From Streptomyces sp. B3I8 (GTDB taxonomy: Bacteria > Actinomycetota > Actinomycetes > Streptomycetales > Streptomycetaceae), in contig NZ_JAUSYN010000002.1 of NCBI RefSeq assembly GCF_030816915.1, forward strand, positions 620,001 through 684,000: 64,000 nucleotides of DNA, in the 5' to 3' direction. Within the stretch, counting starts at the first letter, position 1. Each line of letters starts with the position of its first letter. A model generated the notes under the pieces. That model was not told where the DNA came from, searched no databases, and was given only the letters and a program-made list of their open reading frames with translations. Shown one piece after another: positions 1 to 7,591 of this stretch. A program made the position numbers and the translations under genes.

Positions 1-1753
1 GGCTGTCGGCCAGCGTGCCGCTGCTGAGCAGCAGCCGGGCGCGGGAGTCCTCGGCCATGTAGGCCAGCCGCTCGGCGGGGAGGCTGGGGTCCAGGGGGAC
101 GTAGGCGGCCCCGGCCTCCAGGACGCCGAGGAGGGCGGCCACGAGCGGGGCGCCGCGGTCGGCCATGACGGCGACCCGGTCCCCGGCGACGACCCCGGCA
201 GTCCGCAGCGCGGCCGCGACCGTCTCGACCTCGGTCAGCAGCCGGGCGTAGCTCCACTGCTCCTCCCCGGTCTTCCCGGCGACCAGCGCGATCGCCTCGG
301 GGGTGCGGGTGGCCTGCTCCCGGAAGAGGTGCGGCAGTCCGGCCTCGGGGACGGTGCGGGCGGGTCCGGTGCCCCAGTCGGCGATCCGGGTCCGCTGCCG
401 CTCGTCGCCCCGGGGCAGGCTGCCCAGCGGCTCGTCGGGGCGGGTGACCAGCGTCTCCACGGTGGTGACGAAGGAGGCGGCCAGTTCCCGGGCCGTCCGC
501 TCGGTGAAGACGTCGGTGTTGAAGCGCAGGACGCCCGCGTAGGCGCCGGCGCGCTCCGCGCCCATCTCGATCCAGAGGTCGGTCTGGCCCTCCTGCTGCG
601 GCAGCGGGTACGGCCGCAGGGTGGCCCCGGCCAGCTCCAGCTCGGTGCCCTCGCCGGGCTCCAGCAGGAAGAAGTCGTCCATGTCGTTCAGGAACGGCAG
701 CCGGTCCCAGGCGAAGCCGGCCTGGTACAGGGGTGTGCGGCTGGGGTCGCGCGGCGGCGCGAGCTCCCGGACCAGCCAGGGGAAGGGCAGTTCCTGCGCC
801 CGGGTGGCCCGCAGCACCCGCTCGCGGGAGGAGGCGAGGAGCTGACGGTAGGTCGACTCCTCGTTCACCTCGCCGCGGACGACGACGGTGTTGACGAAGT
901 TGCCGAGCGCGTCGCGGAACTGCCGCTGCACACGGCCGGAAGTGGGGGTGCCGACCATGACGTCCGCCTGGCCGCTGAGCCGGCTGAGCAGCACCAGGTA
1001 GGCGGAGAGCAGCACGGTGTACGGCGTCGTGGAGGACTCGCGCGCCAGTCGCCGTACCGCCTCGGTGGTGTCGGCACTGAGGCCGAAGGGCACCGAGGCG
1101 CCGTCGTAGGACGGGGCGGGCGGCCGGGGCCGGTCGCCGTACAGGTCGAGGGCGGGCGGCGCGTCGGCGAGCCGTTCCTCCTCACCGGCGAGGAGGGCGG
1201 CGGCCCGCTCGCCGGTGAGGAAGTCGCGCTGCTGCTCGGCATAGGCGGCGAAGGAGCCGCCGTCCAGAGTGAACCGGTTGGGGGTGCCCTCCAGGCGGCC
1301 GCGCACCTCGGACAGCAGGAGCGCCAGCGACCAGAAGTCGATCGCGATGTGGTGCATCACGACGGTGAACACCCAGGTGCGCTCGGCGGTCCGGTAGAGG
1401 TGGACGCGCCACAGCGGCGGGCGGGCGAGGTCGAACGGCTCGCGGCTGTCGGTACGGATGCGGTCGCGCAGCTCGGCCGGGTCGGTGCCGCGGACGTCGG
1501 CGTGCCGGATGTCGGGCCGGACGGTGCCGGACACCCACTGCTCGGGCCCCTCGGGGCCGGCGCGGAAGGCGATGCGGAGGGCGTCGTGCTCGCGGGTGAG
1601 GTCCTCGACGACGTCCAGGACTCGGGGGCCGAGTTCCGGGTCGGCGGTGACCTCGGCGGCGAAGGTGATGTGGTAGGCCGCGCACCCGGGGTCGGTCTCG
1701 TGGATGAACCAGAGCCCGGCCTGCTGGTGGTTGGCGGGTATCGGGTTGCTCAT
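1..1753 (-). CDS. Non-ribosomal peptide synthetase, N-terminal condensation domain and start of adenylation domain (partial)
   Basis: The reading frame is open from an ATG at 1753 to the left edge (584 codons), so only the N-terminal part is present. The first ~440 residues are a condensation domain starting MSNPIPANHQQAGLWFIHE, with the catalytic motif read as HHIAIDFW around residues 134-141. The usual HHxxxDG has Phe in place of Gly. From about residue 470 an adenylation domain begins (SYARLLTEVETVAAALR, then the A2-like AGAAYVPLDPSLPAERLAYM). A condensation domain at the extreme N-terminus, right after a free-standing acyl carrier protein (TGATG, one shared base), suggests acylation of the first amino acid, that is, a lipopeptide starter module. 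Substrate specificity cannot be read because the pocket residues are outside the window. Confidence 0.93.
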   Translation of the reverse strand, partial: MSNPIPANHQQAGLWFIHETDPGCAAYHITFAAEVTADPELGPRVLDVVEDLTREHDALRIAFRAGPEGPEQWVSGTVRPDIRHADVRGTDPAELRDRIRTDSREPFDLARPPLWRVHLYRTAERTWVFTVVMHHIAIDFWSLALLLSEVRGRLEGTPNRFTLDGGSFAAYAEQQRDFLTGERAAALLAGEEERLADAPPALDLYGDRPRPPAPSYDGASVPFGLSADTTEAVRRLARESSTTPYTVLLSAYLVLLSRLSGQADVMVGTPTSGRVQRQFRDALGNFVNTVVVRGEVNEESTYRQLLASSRERVLRATRAQELPFPWLVRELAPPRDPSRTPLYQAGFAWDRLPFLNDMDDFFLLEPGEGTELELAGATLRPYPLPQQEGQTDLWIEMGAERAGAYAGVLRFNTDVFTERTARELAASFVTTVETLVTRPDEPLGSLPRGDERQRTRIADWGTGPARTVPEAGLPHLFREQATRTPEAIALVAGKTGEEQWSYARLLTEVETVAAALRTAGVVAGDRVAVMADRGAPLVAALLGVLEAGAAYVPLDPSLPAERLAYMAEDSRARLLLSSGTLADS

Positions 1754-2067
1754 CACTTGCCGTCCGCGGCGGCCGTCCGGGCCGGTACGGCGCCGTCGGC
1801 GGGCGTCCCGCCGTTGATCAGCACCACAAGCGCCTCGGCGAGGGAGTCGACCGTGGGGTGGTCCCAGAGCAGGTCCACCGGCGGGTCGGTGAGGCCGAAG
1901 GAGTCCTCTATCTCCATGCCGACGGTGAGTGCCGCCATGGAGTCCAGGCCGTAGGAGGTGAAGGGCCGGTCGGTGGCCAGTTCGGCGGGGGCGATGCCGG
2001 CTTCGGCGGCCACGGCCTTGATCAGTACGTTGCGGACGTCGTCCAGCGTCATGTCCGTGCTGCTCAT
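1753..2067 (-). CDS. Free-standing acyl carrier protein
   Basis: A 104-residue carrier protein with the phosphopantetheine attachment motif YGLDSMAAL (Ser near residue 43), followed by the typical acidic recognition helix (EIEDSFGL). It should carry the acyl starter as a thioester. It starts 46 bp after the acyl-CoA dehydrogenase gene ends and its stop shares one base with the NRPS start, so the three are probably co-transcribed and translationally coupled. A GGAAAGG ribosome binding site precedes the ATG. A role in loading the acyl chain onto the NRPS is inferred from gene order; a general fatty-acid AcpP role is unlikely in this context. Confidence 0.92.
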   Translation of the reverse strand: MSSTDMTLDDVRNVLIKAVAAEAGIAPAELATDRPFTSYGLDSMAALTVGMEIEDSFGLTDPPVDLLWDHPTVDSLAEALVVLINGGTPADGAVPARTAAADGK

Positions 2068-2113
2068 CTCGGATCGGAACCTTTCCGGTGGTCCGGGTGG
2101 GGGTGGGTGACGT

Positions 2114-3964
2114 TCAGGCGGCGGTGGGCGAGGCGGACGGCCGGTCGGTGCCGTCCTCCTCGGGGGCGCCGGGTTCGGCCATGCGCACGGTGAGGAGGGA
2201 GAAGTACTCGCCCTCCGTGCGCTGGCGGTGCATCTCGGCGGCGAGGGTCCGGGCGGCGGCCGGGTCGAGGTCGCCGGTCTCGTACTGGTGGACCTTGCCG
2301 CGGTTCAGTGCGGCCTCCAGCCAGGCGCCGTCGGCGAAGAACTCGCCGAGGTGGTCGCGGTTGAACAGCCAGATGCCGAGTGCCGCCACCTTGGCGTGCA
2401 GGGCGCTCAGTTCCTCGGCGATCCGGATCAGGGCGGGCGCGGTGGTCTTGGTCGACGTCGTCGCGGTGTCCGCCGGGTCCTGTCCCGCCGGGGTGCGGCG
2501 GGCGTCCTGGACCCGGGCGAGCAGCGCCTCCAGTTCCTCGCGCAGTCCCTCCCCGCGGGTGCGCAGGGCGGCCAGCCGGCCGGCGTCGAGGCCGCCGGAG
2601 GGTTCGAGCGCGGCGAGGCGGTCGAGGAGGTGGGGCAGGCTGGCGAAGGTGGCGTCCCGGCCGCGGCCGAACACGCTGACGCGGTGCGGCTCGAAGACGG
2701 GCAGTTCGGCCCGCAGGTCGTACAGCGGGCGCCAGTCCTCGTCGCGGTCTTTGCCGTACGCCTTGGCCAGGGCGGGCAGTTGGAGGGCGATGCTGTCCAT
2801 GCAGACGGGCTCGCTGCCGTCGAAGACGGAGACGACGGCGCTGTCGCGGTACATCTTCTGGAACGTGCCCACGTGCTCGTGGGCGCGCATGAAGTAGCGG
2901 GCGCCCAGGGTGCGGGCGAGCGCCTTGGCGCTGAAGTCGACCAGGCGGGCGACCTGCACCTTGGCGAGGTTGCCCCAGATGCTGAACTGCTCGGTGTACA
3001 GGTGCAGTCCGCGCATCGCGACGAGGCTCTCGCACTCCGCCACCAGCAGGCTGAGGTAGGCGTTGGCGAGGGACTCGTTGACGTAGGGGATCTCGGCGGC
3101 GGGTCCGTCGTAGAGCACACGGTCGGAGAGGAAGTCGCCGACCGTGCGCAGCATGGTGTCGCCGGTGCCCAGGGACAGGCCGGTGCAGAAGGTGCGGGTG
3201 ACGAGGAGGCCGCGCAGGGCGAGTTCGAGTCCCTCCCCCTCGGCGCCGAGCCGGGCGAAGCCGTCCACCCGGGTCTCGTCGAAGGCGACACCGCTGATGT
3301 CGCAGCCGCGCAGACCGTAGGTGGGGACGCGCGGGACGCCGGTCACCTCGCCGGAGAGCACGGTGGAGCGGTCGACGAGGAACATGGACTGCCGGCGCTT
3401 GGCCGGGGTCGTCCCGTCGCCGGTGGTGCCGAGCAGCACCACGTGGGTCGAGGTACGGCCCCGGTTGATCGGCCACTTCTCGCCGGACAGGACGTACTGG
3501 CCGCCGTCCGGGGTGGCGCGGAAGGTGTTGGCCGCGAGGTCGGCCCCGTGCTCGGGCTCGGAGTAGGCCAGGCACGGCACGACCCCGCCCTGGAGCACGC
3601 TGGCCGCGTGCTTGGCCTGCTGCTCGGGGGTGCCGCCGATCCAGGCGAGCATCATCCACACCTGGGTGCTCTCGCTGACGGCGACGTTCATGTCCCGCCG
3701 GGCGATGACACGGGTCAACATGAGGATGTCTTCGGCGGCGCGCAAGTTACCGCCGAGTTGCTCCGGGACGAAAAAGCGGTTGAATCCGAACCCGCGCAGC
3801 CGCTCGATTCCGGCGGCCGGCAGTTCATTGCGCTCGTCCAGTTCCAGAGCTGAGGAAAAATTGAGGGAGTTGGACTCCGTGCCGGGGTCGCCGAACCATT
3901 TCTCGAGCGACTCCGCCAATGCGATGGGGGTGACAGTGGGTGACTCGGACTCTAACTGGGTCAT
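2114..3964 (-). CDS. Acyl-CoA/acyl-ACP dehydrogenase (oxidase-like), NRPS-associated
   Basis: A 616-residue flavoprotein of the acyl-CoA dehydrogenase superfamily. The N-terminal helical domain covers about 20-140, the middle beta domain about 140-260 (CLAYSEPEHGADL, YVLSGEKWPINRG) and the C-terminal helical domain follows, with a long extra C-terminal part (400-616). That length is closer to the larger acyl-CoA oxidases and the NRPS-associated acyl-ACP oxidases than to a ~380-residue beta-oxidation enzyme. It probably introduces a double bond or epoxide into the fatty acid on the downstream carrier protein (inference). The ATG at 3964 was chosen because an open upstream extension looks non-coding and a GGAAA lies upstream. 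Codon 4 is TTA (3953-3955), the bldA-dependent leucine codon. The first ~40 codons also use more A/T third bases than neighbouring genes. Confidence 0.88.
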   Translation of the reverse strand: MTQLESESPTVTPIALAESLEKWFGDPGTESNSLNFSSALELDERNELPAAGIERLRGFGFNRFFVPEQLGGNLRAAEDILMLTRVIARRDMNVAVSESTQVWMMLAWIGGTPEQQAKHAASVLQGGVVPCLAYSEPEHGADLAANTFRATPDGGQYVLSGEKWPINRGRTSTHVVLLGTTGDGTTPAKRRQSMFLVDRSTVLSGEVTGVPRVPTYGLRGCDISGVAFDETRVDGFARLGAEGEGLELALRGLLVTRTFCTGLSLGTGDTMLRTVGDFLSDRVLYDGPAAEIPYVNESLANAYLSLLVAECESLVAMRGLHLYTEQFSIWGNLAKVQVARLVDFSAKALARTLGARYFMRAHEHVGTFQKMYRDSAVVSVFDGSEPVCMDSIALQLPALAKAYGKDRDEDWRPLYDLRAELPVFEPHRVSVFGRGRDATFASLPHLLDRLAALEPSGGLDAGRLAALRTRGEGLREELEALLARVQDARRTPAGQDPADTATTSTKTTAPALIRIAEELSALHAKVAALGIWLFNRDHLGEFFADGAWLEAALNRGKVHQYETGDLDPAAARTLAAEMHRQRTEGEYFSLLTVRMAEPGAPEEDGTDRPSASPTAA

Positions 3965-4454
3965 GACGCGTCGATTTCCGTTTCGCGCGAGAGGTACGGT
4001 CTTTGACGAGAGGGCAGGGCATACCGACCGGCCGGTCAACGGCGACGGATAGCCGAGAATGATGAAATGGCGCACGTCGAATTGCGGTCCGCACAGGGCG
4101 CGGCGCAAGGCGACGAGAAGATCGAGAGGCCGGGTGGGAGGCACCTACACCCGGGCTGACCAGCATGGATGGGCATGCGGGACCCTGGCGTCGAGACGAT
4201 TCCCCCACGACGACCCGCGGTCGAATGATGTGCCGTCGGACTGTTCCCCGTGACCCGGGCCGGGCCACAACGGACTACGACGTGCTATTCCCCGTGAATT
4301 CCCTCGAAGCTACTCCCGCTGCCTCGTGTACGGACTCTCTGGCTGACAGATACGCGACTCGAATCGAGCCTACACAATGCACTCCCCTAAGCCACTGTGC
4401 GTGATGTTCCGGCCAACGGAGAGGGAGCGTAGCAGGGCAGCTATTCATAAAGCC

Positions 4455-4470
4455 TGTGATCCAGCTCACA
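4455..4470. promoter_or_regulatory. Crp-type binding site TGTGATCCAGCTCACA
   Basis: TGTGA (4455-4459), six bases, TCACA (4466-4470) is a perfect match to the classical CRP palindrome and close to the GTG-N6-GNCAC form reported for Streptomyces Crp (one mismatch). It lies ~490 bp upstream of the NRPS-associated dehydrogenase and ~420 bp upstream of marR, in the AT-richer part of the spacer. Binding is inferred. Confidence 0.5.
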
Positions 4471-4846
4471 TTTTTGTTTACCGAGCCCCTTCCGTGGGGC
4501 AGTACCGCGCACCCCGGATAGGCGTCCGACCAAGCGCGGTGCAGGTGAACCACTCATTCCGCCGAACAACGGGCCGCAAGGCGGCCGGAAGATTTTGCCA
4601 TTTCATGGGTGGACGGCCGCTCGGCCCGTAACGGGGGCGTGAACAGGCCGCTCGGGCCGGCACCGCCGGGCCCGGTGGAGCGTCGGCGTGCGCGCGCCGG
4701 GCCCGCGCGCGATCGCCCGCGCGGCACCCCGCACGCGGACGGGCCCGCCGGTACACCCGGTTGCGGCGTGCGTCCAGGTCACGCGGACCGGGCCCGCGCA
4801 AGGTCCTGGCCGGATGCGGACTGGATCTCCGGCCGGGAACGTTGCT

Positions 4847-4876
4847 ATCTTGATGGTCGGAGTTTCGTATCATCGA
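4847..4876. promoter_or_regulatory. Candidate MarR operator in the marR leader
   Basis: ATCTTGAT (4847-4854) and ATCATCGA (4869-4876) lie just upstream of marR. The leader of the downstream exporter has the related ATCTAGAT and an identical ATCATCGA. Shared words in front of a MarR gene and its adjacent pump suggest one operator recognised by this regulator. A TATCAT at 4868-4873 could be the -10 element. Confidence 0.4.
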
Positions 4877-4889
4877 GAGGAGCGGGTTC

Positions 4890-5387
4890 ATGGCGCGCAC
4901 CACCCACGCCGGACGGCCCGAGGCGCGGCAGTCCCCGCGAGCGGACTTCCTCATCGCCGAGCGCCCCGGGTACCTGCTGCACAAGGCGGGTCTGGTGCTG
5001 GTGGAGGACGCCGAGAAGGCGCTGGCCCGGGTCGGCATGCGCATCCGCTACTTCTTCGTGCTGGCCGCCCTGGCGGGTGGGCCCGAGCTGTCCCAGCAGG
5101 ATCTGAGCCGGCTGCTCAACCTGGACCCGACCACCGTGGTGACGGTGATCGACGAGATGGAACGCAACAAGCACGTCGAGCGCCGCCGCAACCCCGCCGA
5201 CCGCAGGCGCTACAACCTGATTCTCACCGACTCCGGCCGGGAGGCGCTCGCCACCGCCGACCGGGTGGCCTCCGAGGTGGAGACGGAGTTCTTCGGCGCA
5301 CTGGAGGACGGCGAACGCGAGGCGCTGCGCGGCATGCTCGGCAGGCTGCTCGAGGGCCGCTGGCCGGCGTCCGTCTGCACCGACTGA
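4890..5387 (+). CDS. MarR family transcriptional regulator
   Basis: 165 residues with a MarR winged helix: LSQQDLSRLLNLDPTTVVTVIDEMERNKHVERRRNPADRRRY, the DRR wing motif at about 113-116, and dimerisation helices at both ends. A GAGAGGAG ribosome binding site sits 7-8 bp before the ATG. It lies upstream of a DHA2 drug exporter in the same direction but is separated from it by a strong terminator, so each has its own promoter. The usual role for this pairing is repression of the pump until a drug or pathway product binds. Location at the edge of an NRPS cluster suggests the ligand may be the cluster product (inference). Confidence 0.93.
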   Translation: MARTTHAGRPEARQSPRADFLIAERPGYLLHKAGLVLVEDAEKALARVGMRIRYFFVLAALAGGPELSQQDLSRLLNLDPTTVVTVIDEMERNKHVERRRNPADRRRYNLILTDSGREALATADRVASEVETEFFGALEDGEREALRGMLGRLLEGRWPASVCTD

Positions 5388-5428
5388 CGCGAGGCGTCCC
5401 CGGGTCCCCGGAGGACCCCAGAAGCCCT

Positions 5429-5465
5429 GAGAAGGGGTGTCCGGCTCGGCCGGGCACCCCTTCTC
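5429..5465 (+). terminator. Intrinsic terminator hairpin after marR
   Basis: GAGAAGGGGTG-TCCGGC is followed by its near-perfect complement GCCGGG-CACCCCTTCTC around a 3-nt loop. It lies 42 bp after the marR stop and has no T-run, as is usual in Streptomyces. Confidence 0.8.
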
Positions 5466-5640
5466 GCACGTCCGGGGCGAGTGTCCCCTCCCCCGACCCA
5501 CCGGCGCCCCGCGCCTCGCCGTCCCTCTGCGTCATTGCCCAACCGGCCGCCGTCGCAAGGGAATTCATCATGAGTTCGGCCACGCAGAGTCGCGCCCGGA
5601 CCCCCGCACCGGCCGGCCCCGCACGCCCGACCGGCTCGCG

Positions 5641-5700
5641 TTGACGCATCGCTTTCCAATCATCTAGATTCCCATCATCGACACCCCCTGCTGATTGGAA
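5641..5700 (+). promoter_or_regulatory. Promoter and operator of the DHA2 exporter
   Basis: TTGACG (5641-5646) and TAGATT (5665-5670) with an 18-bp spacer form a good HrdB-type promoter. The palindrome ATCTAGAT (5662-5669) covers the -10. A perfect 9-bp inverted repeat, TTCCAATCA (5654-5662) and TGATTGGAA (5692-5700), flanks the -10 and predicted transcription start. Its right arm overlaps the GGAAGG ribosome binding site. This is consistent with MarR repression and possibly RNA-level control. Confidence 0.6.
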
Positions 5701-5710
5701 GGTTCCCCGC

Positions 5711-7330
5711 ATGTCCGCAGAACGCGTCCCGTCCCCCACGAGGTGGTGGACGCTCGGGATCGTCGCGTTGGGCTCGTTCATGCTGATGCTCGACCTGAGC
5801 GTGGTCTCGATCGCGCTGCCGCAGATCCACGAGTCGCTGGGCAGCAGCTTCGCCGACCTGCAGTGGGTGTTCGACGCCTACGCCCTGACGCTGGCCATCT
5901 TCCTGGTCGCGGCGGGCTCGCTGGCCGACCGGATCGGCCGCAAGAAGCTCTTCCAGGTCGGCTTCGCCGTCTTCACCGCCGCCTCGCTGGCCTGTGGCCT
6001 GGCGGACGGCGCCAACGCGCTCAGCTGGTTCCGGGCGATCCAGGGCGTCGGCGCCGCCGTCATGTTCGCGGTCGGCCCGGCCATGCTCAGCCACGAGTTC
6101 CACGGCAAGGAGCGCGCGACCGCCTTCACCGCCTTCGGTGCGGCCATCGGCCTCGCCGTGGCCACCGGCCCGCTGATCGGCGGCTCGCTGATCAACTCCC
6201 TGTCCTGGCGCTGGATCTTCTACATCAACGTGCCGGTCGGCGTGATCGCCCTGGTCATCGGCGCCCTGCGGGTGCGCGAGTCGCGCAACCCGAACGCCCA
6301 CCCGACCGACTGGGCCGGTCTGGGCACCTTCAGTGTCGCCCTCGCCGCCCTGGTCTACGCCACCATCCGCGGGCCGGTGGAGGGCTGGACGAGCGCCACC
6401 ACCCTCGGCCTGTACGCGGCCAGCGCGGTGTTCCTGGCCCTGTTCGTGTTCATCGAGAAGCGCATGGGCGAGCGCGCCATGATCGACCTGGCGTTCTTCC
6501 GCAGCCCCACCTTCATCGGCATCTCCCTCGTCGCCATGATCGGCAACGCCGGCGCACTGCCGTCGGTGTTCTTCGAGACCAGCTACATCGAGAACATGCT
6601 GCACGTGGACGCGTGGGGCACGGGTCTGCGGTTCCTCCCGCTGACCGGCGCGATGTTCGTGGCCGGTGCCCTGGGCGGCGGCCTCATCGGCAAGGTGCCC
6701 TTCCGGGTGCTGCTGGGCGGCTCCACCCTGGTGATGGCCGTCGGCATCCTCTTCCTCAACATGACCGAGGCCGACTCCAAGTGGACGGTCCTCATCCCGG
6801 CCCTGGTCATCTCCGGCTTCGGCATGGGCGCCTTCAACCCGGCCCGCGCCGCCCTGGCCATCGGTGTCACGGAGCCCGCCAAGTCGGGTGTCGCCTCCGG
6901 TATCAACGAGACCTTCCAGCAGGTCGGCATCGCGGTCGGCATCGCCGCCGTGGGCGCCTACTTCCAGCACACGGTCACCGAGGACTTCACCGGCTCCGCG
7001 GTGGGCAAGCAGATGGGTGACGACGCCGCCCACGAGGCCGCGCACGGCATCAGCGCCGGCGGTCTCGACGCCGTCGCCCAGGCCGCGGGCCCGCTCCGCG
7101 ACAAGGTGCTGGTGGCCGGCCAGGACGCGTTCATGAACGCCTTCCACGGCGCCATGACCTTCAGCGCGATCCTCGGCTTCGTCGCCGCGGTCATCGGCTT
7201 CACCATGCTGCGCACCAAGGACGTGCACGCCAGCGCGCTGTCCACGATCCCGCCGGACCTCGAGGAGAGCGCCGAGGACGGCGAGGCGCGCCCGGGCGCC
7301 GCGGACGCAGCCGTGGGTGCCTCCGCCTGA
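5711..7330 (+). CDS. MFS drug exporter, DHA2 (EmrB/QacA) family, 14 TM
   Basis: 539 residues with 14 predicted membrane helices, a proton-driven multidrug exporter of the DHA2 subfamily. Visible signatures are LDLSVVSIALPQI in TM1 (family D1 motif), the motif A loop GSLADRIGRKKLFQ between TM2 and TM3, and motif C-like GPLIGGSLINSLSWRWIFYINVPVG in TM5. A cytoplasmic C-terminal tail of ~30 residues is rich in Glu and Ala. GGAAGG lies 8 bp before the ATG. Context (MarR upstream, NRPS operon beyond it) suggests export of, or self-resistance to, the NRPS product; a general toxin pump is the alternative. Confidence 0.93.
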   Translation: MSAERVPSPTRWWTLGIVALGSFMLMLDLSVVSIALPQIHESLGSSFADLQWVFDAYALTLAIFLVAAGSLADRIGRKKLFQVGFAVFTAASLACGLADGANALSWFRAIQGVGAAVMFAVGPAMLSHEFHGKERATAFTAFGAAIGLAVATGPLIGGSLINSLSWRWIFYINVPVGVIALVIGALRVRESRNPNAHPTDWAGLGTFSVALAALVYATIRGPVEGWTSATTLGLYAASAVFLALFVFIEKRMGERAMIDLAFFRSPTFIGISLVAMIGNAGALPSVFFETSYIENMLHVDAWGTGLRFLPLTGAMFVAGALGGGLIGKVPFRVLLGGSTLVMAVGILFLNMTEADSKWTVLIPALVISGFGMGAFNPARAALAIGVTEPAKSGVASGINETFQQVGIAVGIAAVGAYFQHTVTEDFTGSAVGKQMGDDAAHEAAHGISAGGLDAVAQAAGPLRDKVLVAGQDAFMNAFHGAMTFSAILGFVAAVIGFTMLRTKDVHASALSTIPPDLEESAEDGEARPGAADAAVGASA

Positions 7331-7401
7331 GGGGTGTGACACCTCTTCCCACGACACCGTCCCGGTGGTCACATCCCCCGCGCCACCGGGACGGCCTCCC
7401 G

Positions 7402-7435
7402 GCCGACACCCCCTGGATCCCCAGGGGGTGTCGGC
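7402..7435 (+). terminator. Intrinsic terminator after the DHA2 exporter
   Basis: Perfect 15-bp stem GCCGACACCCCCTGG (7402-7416) and CCAGGGGGTGTCGGC (7421-7435) with a 4-nt loop, 72 bp after the stop codon. Confidence 0.85.
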
Positions 7436-7461
7436 ATGTCCGCACCACGGCCGCCGTCGCG

Positions 7462-7518
7462 GGTGAGCACCATCGGCACGGGTGACCACCGCCGTCACAG
7501 GTGACCTTCGCCGTCACG
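7462..7518. repeat. Three tandem 19-bp operator-like repeats upstream of dhaK
   Basis: Three consecutive units start at 7462, 7481 and 7500, each beginning GGTGA and ending near CAC(G/A): GGTGAGCACCATCGGCAC, GGTGACCACCGCCGTCAC and GGTGACCTTCGCCGTCAC. The last two are also inverted repeats (GTGAC-N7-GTCAC). They end ~75 bp before the dhaK start, followed by the short palindrome GGCAGATACTGCC (7520-7532). The layout suggests cooperative binding of a regulator controlling dhaKLM. Confidence 0.6.
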
Positions 7519-7591
7519 GGGCAGATACTGCCGGTAGGAGCGGCCCAGGACGCAGGCCGGAGCGAGGCCTGCCGGTGCACCGGAGGTACCC

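Larger units (their letters stand above)
3965..4889. other. Long intergenic region between the NRPS operon and marR
   Basis: About 925 bp without a convincing gene, between the divergent acyl-CoA dehydrogenase (minus) and marR (plus). The stretch at roughly 4290-4500 is clearly less GC-rich than its surroundings, as expected of a promoter or regulatory region, and holds a perfect Crp-type palindrome at 4455-4470. Short open frames in it (for example 4275-4553 minus) lack a ribosome binding site and the usual third-position GC bias. Confidence 0.6.

Noticed and set aside
329..1954. Long open frame on the plus strand across the NRPS and ACP genes
   Set aside because: Antisense to a clearly recognisable condensation/adenylation frame; composition is typical of a high-GC shadow frame (Gly/Arg/Val-rich) and it has no ribosome binding site.
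4275..4553. 92-codon minus-strand frame upstream of the NRPS operon
   Set aside because: No ribosome binding site, no third-position GC bias, and it covers the Crp-type site; more likely regulatory DNA.
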